This document shows positions 14,955 to 21,076 of a stretch of DNA of 21,076 bases, in pieces. Under the pieces are notes generated by a model. The model saw only the letters and a list, made by a program, of their open reading frames with translations, had not been told where the DNA came from and searched no databases. Position 1 is the first letter of the stretch. Each line of letters begins with the position of its first letter. Source of the DNA: Rikenellaceae bacterium (GTDB lineage: Bacteria > Bacteroidota > Bacteroidia > Bacteroidales > Rikenellaceae); contig JAJBVQ010000081.1 in NCBI GenBank assembly GCA_020859745.1, positions 1-21,076 on the forward strand, given 5' to 3'. Both the position numbers and the translations under genes were made by a program.

Positions 14955-16459
14955 GGCATAAATTCTTTGGCCAGCGCCTGTCGGAATCGCTTGTCTTTGA
15001 GCTTGCGGTAGGTAGTCGGTTTGAACAGTTTATAGACACGGGCAGGGATCTCGGCCGATGCTATTTTGCGCCACACTACCCCTACTTTCTCGGCCGGGGT
15101 CAATTCGAGCTCCTCCAGCCGATAAGTACGCTGGCGATGGGCAAACCATTCGCCGAACGACACCCACCAGTATCCGTATTTGACGGCGTTGACCTGCGGC
15201 TTGGCCGGCAGGCTGCGGTCGTCGAGCCACCGATAGAGTTCCGCCCGGTCCGTGGGGGTATAGGCTGCGTCCAGGTCGCGAAAAAAGCAGAGGCCGAGTA
15301 AAATCGAAGCCTTGCCGAAATAGGTGGCCTCAATGCCCAGCGTCGAGCCGAACGTAACAACCTTATCCGACCGATCGAGCAACGTATAGCTCGACACGGG
15401 CGATGTAGGCGGAATAACGATCAAATTTTTCAATTCCTCAAGTCGTTTTAAATTGCGTGTCTGGGTATTGTCCAAATACTTGAGGTTCGGGTGCACCCGC
15501 AAAACAAACTGTTTGGTCGGGTCGTTCCGGTAGTGCGTACAAATCTGAACGATTGCATCGGTTTCGTCTTCAAACAGGTAGACATACTTTTCCCAACCCG
15601 GAACCGAGGCGTATTCGTCGATCGAGGAGTTGAAGAAGGTAATCACCTCCTTTTGGGGGTCGAACGGAGGCAATTTGCCTGTTTTTTGTGCCGTAACAAA
15701 GCTCTCTTCGAGCATGGCAACGCCGCGGCGGGTGTTTTCGTAAAACTCACTGCCGACGGCCGTTTTCTCCTCCAAGGAGACTTGGGGGTTGTTCCAATGC
15801 GTTTCGATATCGGCTGCTTCGTAGTCTACATCGTGCGGAATGGTGTTGTGTACGATGTGGTATTGTTCGCGGCGCGATGTAAACTCATAAACCCGGAAAG
15901 GTTGTTCGTGCGTACGGCACCACTGCACTACGGCCGCATACTGCGACATGCGCCCGTTGAATACATAGATCATACCGGGCTTGAGTCGGGCAGACAATAC
16001 ATCGAGCGTATCGACCACCTGCCTCATCAGGGCAAGCTCGTCCACCACCATTGCCCGTTTTTCAGCGGGGTCGAACCCGTGGTCGCGCAGCAACGAAATG
16101 ACCACCGAAGCCGCTCCGCTGCCCACGTTCACTCCTTTGTAGCGGTAGCTTTGAAGGGCGGCTATGGTATCGAAGCCCGGAAAGTCGCCCGTGGGTTGCT
16201 TGGGCGCATAGTCGTGCAGCACCAGGTTGCCGTGCTTTCGGGCAATTTGGTACATCTTGTCCTGCGTCTTGGTACACGCATAGCAGTAATACTTCCGCCC
16301 TTGGTGGTTCGTAACGCATCGCTCCAGCGTTTGTCCGCGGGCGCAACGCACCACATGTACCGTATCACCCTGTTGCAGGTGGTTCAGCATAATCTCCAGC
16401 TCAATCTGGCTGATTAAGTTGAGCCGGGGGTGGGGCGTATGAAAAAACAGTACGTTCAT
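14939..16459 (-). CDS. Capsule-synthesis-like GT-B protein with an N-terminal four-Cys motif
   Basis: This 506-residue soluble protein seems to be a large GT-B-type transferase distantly like the capsule polysaccharide (KpsC/KpsS-like) proteins. The C-terminal half contains FVLRVHPNLKYLDNTQTR followed by VVTFGSTLGIEATYFGKASI, which resembles the 'HP' and '(S/G)S-x-G-(I/L)-EA-x-x-x-GK' donor-binding features of those enzymes. The N-terminal half carries four Cys at residues 39, 48, 59 and 62 (Cx8Cx10Cx2C, from RCARGQTLERC to YYCYACT), which could bind zinc or be a family signature. It lies between the sugar-activating genes and the assembly genes, which suits a transferase using the CMP-activated sugar made by the upstream enzymes. 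That link is an inference. Exact family membership is uncertain, and a generic polysaccharide-biosynthesis label is the safe one. Confidence 0.65.
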   Translation of the reverse strand: MNVLFFHTPHPRLNLISQIELEIMLNHLQQGDTVHVVRCARGQTLERCVTNHQGRKYYCYACTKTQDKMYQIARKHGNLVLHDYAPKQPTGDFPGFDTIAALQSYRYKGVNVGSGAASVVISLLRDHGFDPAEKRAMVVDELALMRQVVDTLDVLSARLKPGMIYVFNGRMSQYAAVVQWCRTHEQPFRVYEFTSRREQYHIVHNTIPHDVDYEAADIETHWNNPQVSLEEKTAVGSEFYENTRRGVAMLEESFVTAQKTGKLPPFDPQKEVITFFNSSIDEYASVPGWEKYVYLFEDETDAIVQICTHYRNDPTKQFVLRVHPNLKYLDNTQTRNLKRLEELKNLIVIPPTSPVSSYTLLDRSDKVVTFGSTLGIEATYFGKASILLGLCFFRDLDAAYTPTDRAELYRWLDDRSLPAKPQVNAVKYGYWWVSFGEWFAHRQRTYRLEELELTPAEKVGVVWRKIASAEIPARVYKLFKPTTYRKLKDKRFRQALAKEFMPWNKR

Positions 16460-16469
16460 AACTGTGCCG

Positions 16470-17207
16470 TCAAATAGCCGTCCATCCGCCGTCGATCATT
16501 AAATTGTGGCCGGTGATAAAGCTCGATTCGTCGGACAGCAGAAACGCCACGCCGGGAGCCATCTCCTCGGGGCGCGCCATCCGTTTGAGCGGCGATTTGC
16601 GGCAATAAGCCTCCACGAAACTCGGGTTCTGGTTGTCGAACACGCCGCCCGGCGACACGCAGTTCACCCGGATGCCGTATTTCCCGAAATACGAGGCCAA
16701 GGCGCGGGTGAAGTTGATAATTCCGCCTTTAATAGCGTTGTATGCCAGCGGTGAAGTCCCCCCGTAGCCCTCGTAAATGGTAAAATCGTTGCCCACCACG
16801 CCGTAAATCGAGCCGAAATTAACGATAGAGCCGGAGCCCTGCTCTTTCATCACGGCCAACACCTTCTGACAAAGGAGGAATACGGCGTTGAGCTGCATAT
16901 CCACGTTTTTCTGCCAGCTTTCGTAGGGCACCTCCTCGAATTTGAGGCCCCAGTCCGCCGTTCTCGGATATGCCCCGTTGACCAGCCCGTCGATCCGCCC
17001 GTATTTTGCACGGATGTCTTCGACAAGCTGCTCAATAACTGTAGGATCGGTCACATCGGCTGTAATGTCCGGGGTCTCGCCCCAGCGGTTTGCGGCATAG
17101 TCCACGTTAATAACGGTAGCGCCGCTTTCGCGGCACTCCCGTACGACTTCCCGTCCGATCAGCCCGCCTCCGCCGGTGACCAGTATGATTTTTCCTTCGA
17201 GTTTCAT
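16470..17207 (-). CDS. SDR-family oxidoreductase, PtmA-like
   Basis: This 245-residue classical short-chain dehydrogenase has the cofactor motif TGGGGLIG (11-18), the NGAY motif (77-80), the active-site Asn in QLNAVF, Ser133 in NFGSIYG, and Tyr156-Lys160 in AYNAIKGG. All catalytic residues are present, so it is probably active. The protein resembles PtmA, an oxidoreductase found in Campylobacter legionaminic-acid flagellin-glycosylation loci, where its exact step is less settled than the other Ptm enzymes. It begins directly after the aminotransferase stop without any gap, which suggests the two act in sequence. A simple model is oxidation of a hydroxyl to a ketone that the aminotransferase then aminates, but the sequence does not identify the substrate. 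The C-terminal FLLSDESSFITGHNLMIDGG is typical of the family. Confidence 0.88.
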   Translation of the reverse strand: MKLEGKIILVTGGGGLIGREVVRECRESGATVINVDYAANRWGETPDITADVTDPTVIEQLVEDIRAKYGRIDGLVNGAYPRTADWGLKFEEVPYESWQKNVDMQLNAVFLLCQKVLAVMKEQGSGSIVNFGSIYGVVGNDFTIYEGYGGTSPLAYNAIKGGIINFTRALASYFGKYGIRVNCVSPGGVFDNQNPSFVEAYCRKSPLKRMARPEEMAPGVAFLLSDESSFITGHNLMIDGGWTAI

Positions 17208-18503
17208 TTAGTTGAATTTTCGGAATACCGGCTTAATAGCATTCCCGACCAGGTATTTGTCCACCCCTTCGTCCAACGCTTTTTTGTATACTTCCAACGC
17301 TTTGCGCACCGCCCCGAAGGTCATTTCAAGCTCTTTGTCGCCGTGGGCATAGCTCAAGGCGACCCAAGGCATCAGCACGCCGTTTTTAATCATCTCCTGC
17401 GAGAACAGGGTGCGTAGCGGCAGGGAAACGTTCCCCTCCCGGTCCCGGGTGGCATATCCCGGCGAGCAGGGTACGCCGCAGAACTCGAACTCTTTTTCAA
17501 TCCCGAGTTCCCCGGCAATGGCGTTCACCCCGTCGATCAGCCGCTGCCCGTAACTCCACAAGTGCGCCGTCACCTGGTGTTCCTTGTAGAATTTGATGGT
17601 CTCCACAAAAGCCCCCAGTCCGCACATCTCCGCCCCATGTGTAGTGGAGATCAGGAACAGCCGCTCGGCCCCCTCTTCCAGAATGCCCCCCACGTTCATA
17701 ATCTCGCGCTTGCCGCCCAGCGCGGCTACCGAAAAGCCGTTAGCCATACCTTTCCCGAAGGTGCACAGGTCCGGCTGAATGTCGTAGTATTTCTGGGCCC
17801 CCTGCAAATCCCACCGGAAGCCGGTGATCATTTCGTCCAGAATAAATACGGTCCCGTTCTCCTTGCACAGGGCCTGCACTTTGTGCAGGAAGTTGTCTTT
17901 GGGGTGTTCGCCGGCGGCCGGTTCGAGGATCAGCCCGGCGATCTGGCCGGGGTACCGGTCGAAAAGGGCCTTCACCGATGCTATATCATTGTACTTGAAA
18001 TTCAGGGTCAACGAGTGGTGCTCTTCCGGAATCCCCCGGGTGAGAGGCGTGTCGCCGATAAACCAGTCGTCGTAGGAGAAGAACGGGTGGTCTATACACC
18101 GGGCAATGTATTTCCGGCCTGTATATCCGCGTGCTACCTTGAGTGCGGCAGTGGTAACGGTCGAACCGTTTTTGGCGAATTTCACCATCTCGACCGCCGG
18201 AAACAGCTCGCACATCAGCTCCGCCGCCTGAAGTTCGATCAGTGACGGCCGGGTCAGGTTGTTCCCGAAGCGGATCTGCTTGATGGCCGCCGCGGCTACC
18301 GTCGGCTCGGCATAGCCCAGGGTCACAGCCCGCAGGGCCATCCCGTAGTCGAGGAATTTTTCGCCTTCCGGGGTATAAACGTACGCCCCTTCGCCGCGTT
18401 CGAGGATTTGAGGTGCATTGGCCGGATATTGGTCGTCGCCCCGCGAATAGGTGTGGGCTCCCCCGGGAATCGCCTCGTGGAGTCGCTGGCTGTAGTTTTT
18501 CAT
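17208..18503 (-). CDS. Class III PLP-dependent aminotransferase (glutamate-1-semialdehyde aminomutase-like)
   Basis: This 431-residue enzyme has the fold-type I class III pattern. The phosphate-binding KNGSTVTTAALKVARG starts at residue 111, the cofactor-nitrogen Asp is in FILDEMITGFR (Asp223), and the Schiff-base Lys is most likely Lys251 in TFGKGMANGFSVAALGGKRE. Although it resembles HemL, its place between a CMP-sugar synthetase and an SDR points to a sugar substrate and not to tetrapyrrole synthesis. Class III enzymes of this kind occur in polysaccharide loci next to NeuA/SpsF-like cytidylyltransferases. The gene starts 4 bases after the synthetase stop and ends flush against the SDR start. 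The enzyme class differs from the DegT/DnrJ/EryC1-type aminotransferases (LegC, PseC) of known nonulosonate pathways. The substrate is unknown; it could also be a sugar unrelated to nonulosonates. Confidence 0.85.
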   Translation of the reverse strand: MKNYSQRLHEAIPGGAHTYSRGDDQYPANAPQILERGEGAYVYTPEGEKFLDYGMALRAVTLGYAEPTVAAAAIKQIRFGNNLTRPSLIELQAAELMCELFPAVEMVKFAKNGSTVTTAALKVARGYTGRKYIARCIDHPFFSYDDWFIGDTPLTRGIPEEHHSLTLNFKYNDIASVKALFDRYPGQIAGLILEPAAGEHPKDNFLHKVQALCKENGTVFILDEMITGFRWDLQGAQKYYDIQPDLCTFGKGMANGFSVAALGGKREIMNVGGILEEGAERLFLISTTHGAEMCGLGAFVETIKFYKEHQVTAHLWSYGQRLIDGVNAIAGELGIEKEFEFCGVPCSPGYATRDREGNVSLPLRTLFSQEMIKNGVLMPWVALSYAHGDKELEMTFGAVRKALEVYKKALDEGVDKYLVGNAIKPVFRKFN

Positions 18504-18507
18504 AACG

Positions 18508-19212
18508 TTATCTTATTTTGTTTTTTAAGATCGATTCGATAATAAACCAGTCCTCGAGATCGTCCACTTCGAATGCCCGGCTTTTGGGCACTATATAGGG
18601 CAGGGTCTTGTCGTGGTAGAAGGTCTGTTTTTGCAGGTACGCATCGGGGCGGGTAACGTAAACCGTTCCTTCGAAGTAGTATACTTCGCCGATCTCCTGC
18701 CGGCGAAGGGTTTTCATCTCTTCCTGATAGGGCACCAGCAGCCCCTGCCCGTTGCGGCGGACCATGAACGCGGGGTGCGCGCATTCGGCCGCACATACGC
18801 CCACTGCGCTGTCGGCGTCGGGACGGCTGTCGAGCAGTTCGATCGCCCGGTCTATGTCTTCGGTCTCGCGCAGCGGCGAAGTCGGTTCCAACAGGATGAT
18901 ATAGTCGAACTCTTTCCCCTCCCGGCGGAGTTTCTCAATGGTGTAGACCACAAACCCCGAGGACGGTGCCGTGTCGCCGGCCAGCTCCGCCGGACGCAGT
19001 TCCGGCACGGACACGCCGAAAGTCTCCGCAACATCGGCGATCTTCTGCGAGTCGGTCGATACGAATATATCGGTAATATACCGGCTGGCCCTGGCCTGCT
19101 CGATGGTCCAGCCGATCAGCGGTTTGCCCAGCAGCGGACGTATGTTTTTCCCCGGCAGCCCTTTGCTGCCGCCGCGCGCGGGTATAATGGCGAGTACTTT
19201 CATCCCGGTCAT
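18508..19212 (-). CDS. CMP-nonulosonate cytidylyltransferase (NeuA/LegF/PtmB-like)
   Basis: This 234-residue enzyme activates a nonulosonic-acid-like sugar with CTP. The N-terminal motif IIPARGGSKGLPGKNI (from residue 9) is the signature of CMP-acylneuraminate synthetases. FVSTDSQKIAD (about 50-60), ELRPAELAGDTAPSSGFVVY and IILLEPTSPLRETEDIDRAI follow in the expected order, and the C-terminal segment FEVDDLEDWFIIESIL carries the conserved acidic residues of the family. The length matches single-domain LegF/PtmB enzymes. The start at 19212 overlaps the stop of the PtmE-like gene by four bases (ATGA); an alternative ATG 9 bases downstream (19203) would give the more standard MKVLAIIPARGG start. 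The neighbours suggest a legionaminic-acid-like substrate rather than Neu5Ac. Confidence 0.9.
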   Translation of the reverse strand: MTGMKVLAIIPARGGSKGLPGKNIRPLLGKPLIGWTIEQARASRYITDIFVSTDSQKIADVAETFGVSVPELRPAELAGDTAPSSGFVVYTIEKLRREGKEFDYIILLEPTSPLRETEDIDRAIELLDSRPDADSAVGVCAAECAHPAFMVRRNGQGLLVPYQEEMKTLRRQEIGEVYYFEGTVYVTRPDAYLQKQTFYHDKTLPYIVPKSRAFEVDDLEDWFIIESILKNKIR

Positions 19213-20276
19213 TTTTTATTCATATGCTGCGCCAACTCCTGCACCTTGCGGAAGTCGTCCGGCTTCCCGATATCGACCCAGTAGCCCGACATCGGAAACC
19301 GGATCACGCGCCGGCACTGCGCGATCAGGGTCTCCATCAAATCCGTGGCGTTGTAAAAGAGGCCGTCCGGAATATGCTCCAGCACCTCACGCCGGAGCAG
19401 GTAGATCCCCGCGTTGGCATAATAGTGGTAGTTGGGCTTCTCCCTGATCCCGGTGATCTCGCGCGTGTTCTCGATGTCGAAAATGCCGTACGGCACACTC
19501 ACATTGTACGGCACGGCGGCCACGCTCATGTCCGCTTGATGTTTTTTGAAATGCAGGTAGAAGTCTTCCAGATCGATATTGGTGAACAGGTCGGAGTTCA
19601 TCACCAGTATGGTGTCGTTATGCCACTCCGGCACAAACTTGATCGACCCCATGGTTCCCAGGTACTGCGGTTCGCGCACGCACCGCACCCGCGTGGAATC
19701 GGGACCGACCGGCTGCGCGAAATGCGCCTCCAGCTGTTCCGCCAGGTAGTTGACCGTCACGTTGATATGCTCCACCCCATGCCGTAAGAGGTTCTCGATA
19801 TTGTAGTCGATAATGGGCTTCCCGCCCACGGGTAAAAGCGGTTTGGGCGTGGTCAGGGTCAGGGGTCGGAGCCGCTCCCCCTTGCCGCCCGCCATCAGCA
19901 CCGCGTCGATGGGCAGGAACGACCGCCCCCCCGCAAAACTGAGCACGCGCACGATCCTCCCCTCCCGGTCCAGGATCGGGACGAGTTTGATTTGCAGCTC
20001 TTTGATCCGTTTGAGGGTGGTGATGTCGATATTCCCGTCCGGAATGGCAGTAAACGAAGGGTTCATCGCATCGACGACGGGACATTCCAGCCCGCATCCC
20101 CCGGAAACGGCGCGCCGTATATCCCCGTCGGTCACCGTTCCCACCATCCGCCCCTCCCGGTCCGGATCGACCACGAACAGGGTCAGCGACAAGTCTGCCG
20201 AGATTTCGTTCAGCATCCGTATCGCGTCCAATACCGTGGCAGTCAGGGGAATTATATGTTTTTGAATATCTCTCAT
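19209..20276 (-). CDS. ptmE: PtmE-like nucleotidyltransferase with N-terminal tandem CBS domains
   Basis: This 355-residue protein has two fused parts. Residues about 1-115 are a CBS pair (GTVTDGDIRRAVSGG at 46-60, later LVPILDREGRIVRVLSF). Residues about 122-350 are a sugar-phosphate nucleotidyltransferase with AVLMAGGKGERLRPLT (125-140), TPKPLLPVGGKPIIDY, ILVMNSDLFTNID and GYWVDIGKPDDF. The arrangement and length match PtmE of Campylobacter, which makes GDP-glucosamine from glucosamine-1-phosphate for legionaminic acid. That pathway uses GDP- and not UDP-linked precursors. The CBS pair may sense a nucleotide. The gene overlaps both neighbours by four bases, and the NeuC-like and NeuA-like genes on either side fit one pathway. 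A manno- or gluco-phosphate specificity cannot be excluded from sequence. Confidence 0.88.
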   Translation of the reverse strand: MRDIQKHIIPLTATVLDAIRMLNEISADLSLTLFVVDPDREGRMVGTVTDGDIRRAVSGGCGLECPVVDAMNPSFTAIPDGNIDITTLKRIKELQIKLVPILDREGRIVRVLSFAGGRSFLPIDAVLMAGGKGERLRPLTLTTPKPLLPVGGKPIIDYNIENLLRHGVEHINVTVNYLAEQLEAHFAQPVGPDSTRVRCVREPQYLGTMGSIKFVPEWHNDTILVMNSDLFTNIDLEDFYLHFKKHQADMSVAAVPYNVSVPYGIFDIENTREITGIREKPNYHYYANAGIYLLRREVLEHIPDGLFYNATDLMETLIAQCRRVIRFPMSGYWVDIGKPDDFRKVQELAQHMNKK

Positions 20277-21076
20277 TTCAGGGTTGCCGGCTGGTCGTAA
20301 AAATGCTTCTGCACCGGAATACCTTCGGTCAGGCGTTCTTTGAGCGTCCGGTATATGCGTTGCGCGGTGTCCGCCGATTCGTACGGGTTCGGCCCGGAGG
20401 CATCGATTTTATTGGATAAAAGTAAAGATAATTTTTCAATTATCTCCCCCCTGTCCGGCGCACAATGCACCACCGAGGCCGCCGCGATCCGCCCCCGTTG
20501 CCGGTCGCCGATATCGAGGGTCGGGATATGGAAGCTCGGCACCTCAAGGATCCCGCTGCTGGAGTTCCCCACCACCCCGCCGATGTATTGCAATACGGAT
20601 AAATACCTTTTCAACCCCAACGATGTGAACCATACGCACCTCGCTTTCCGGCCCGGGGCGGCGCACCACTGTTCGATTTTTTGGGCGATCACCGCGCTCC
20701 CGGTATCCGAATTGGGCATCGTGAAGATAACCCGCACCCCCGGATGCGCGGTCATCGTATGATCCAAAGCATCCAACAGGGTTGTTATCTGAGACTCGGC
20801 AGTATCATTTTCCAAGGTCACCGGATGGTAGGTCACCAGCAGTGTCTCCCGGTCGACAGTGAAGCCGCCGAGGCTCTCCTCGGTCCGGGCCTTGTCCCAC
20901 AGCGGTATCCGCCGGATATTGTCCACCCCGATGGCCCCCACGTTATACACCGTGGCGGGATTTTCCCCCAACTGAATGACGCGTTGTCTGTATGATTCGG
21001 TGGAGGTGAAATGAAGGTGCGAGATTTTGGTAATGGCGTGCCGTATCGCGTCGGCGAACGGGCCGGGGGGGGGGGG
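20273..21076 (-). CDS. Hydrolysing nucleotide-GlcNAc 2-epimerase, NeuC/LegG/PtmD-like (5' part outside window)
   Basis: This is the C-terminal part of a NeuC-type enzyme, which hydrolyses and epimerises a UDP- or GDP-activated N-acetylated gluco-sugar to a manno-sugar for nonulosonate synthesis. The reading frame continues to the right edge: upstream of a TTG at 20971 it reads FADAIRHAITKISHLHFTST, then YRQRVIQLGENPATVYNVGA, both standard NeuC sequence. VGNSSSGILEVPSF and PTLDIGDRQRGRI complete the active-site region. The first 12 bases in coding direction are a C run translating to poly-Pro where the family has a charged EGAF-like segment, so that end is probably artefactual. With PtmE next to it, the GDP-linked LegG/PtmD activity is more likely than Neu5Ac-type NeuC, but the sequence alone does not prove it. 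The stop overlaps the PtmE start as ATGA. Confidence 0.88.
   Translation of the reverse strand, partial: PPPPGPFADAIRHAITKISHLHFTSTESYRQRVIQLGENPATVYNVGAIGVDNIRRIPLWDKARTEESLGGFTVDRETLLVTYHPVTLENDTAESQITTLLDALDHTMTAHPGVRVIFTMPNSDTGSAVIAQKIEQWCAAPGRKARCVWFTSLGLKRYLSVLQYIGGVVGNSSSGILEVPSFHIPTLDIGDRQRGRIAAASVVHCAPDRGEIIEKLSLLLSNKIDASGPNPYESADTAQRIYRTLKERLTEGIPVQKHFYDQPATLK
21065..21076. other. Terminal G12 run, probable sequencing or assembly artefact
   Basis: The window ends in 12 consecutive G. It interrupts conserved NeuC coding sequence exactly where family homology would be expected to continue. Dark-cycle G calls at read ends in two-colour sequencing commonly create such tails at contig ends. 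Confidence 0.65.

Noticed and set aside
17208..18503. HemL, glutamate-1-semialdehyde aminomutase for haem synthesis
   Set aside because: Only the fold and PLP motifs are shared; the operon context is sugar activation and no other tetrapyrrole gene is present.

Overview
The window looks like a surface-polysaccharide locus from a member of the Bacteroidota. The support is two TAnnTTTG-type -7 promoter elements, a near absence of Shine-Dalgarno sequences, a TonB-dependent receptor at the left edge and a lipoprotein with a BACON-like domain. A gut Bacteroidales genus such as Alistipes would fit, but that is an inference. The right edge ends in a run of 12 G inside a conserved gene, so it is probably a contig end with an artefactual tail.

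Left part, + strand (1-9158): the 3' end of a TonB-dependent receptor gene, then an AT-rich 268-bp gap with two copies of a dyad-symmetric element. Next come an MBOAT O-acyltransferase and an SGNH-like partner, which probably O-acetylate a polysaccharide. These are followed by an arylsulfate sulfotransferase-like lipoprotein split by a -1 frameshift in a G run, a FlaA1/CapD-type nucleotide-sugar dehydratase, a small one-helix membrane protein of unknown function, and a GT4 glycosyltransferase.

Right part, - strand (21076 down to 9135): eleven tightly packed genes, many joined by 4-base ATGA or longer overlaps, read as one operon that enters from beyond the right edge. The first five make an activated sugar: a NeuC/LegG/PtmD-like hydrolysing 2-epimerase (partial), a PtmE-like CBS-nucleotidyltransferase, a NeuA/LegF/PtmB-like CMP-sugar synthetase, a class III aminotransferase and a PtmA-like SDR. 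The next six assemble the polymer: a capsule-synthesis-like GT-B protein, a GT17-like transferase, a Wzx flippase, an EpsG/Wzy-type polymerase and two GT4 transferases.

Together the genes describe a Wzx/Wzy-type capsule or O-antigen containing a legionaminic-acid-like nonulosonate, probably decorated by O-acetylation and perhaps sulfation. The most interesting part is the sugar cassette, a GDP-type legionaminate-like gene set that carries a class III aminotransferase. No NeuB-type synthase or DegT-type aminotransferase is visible; both may lie to the right of the window. The two arms converge and overlap tail to tail at 9135-9158. No rRNA, tRNA, CRISPR array or insertion sequence was seen.
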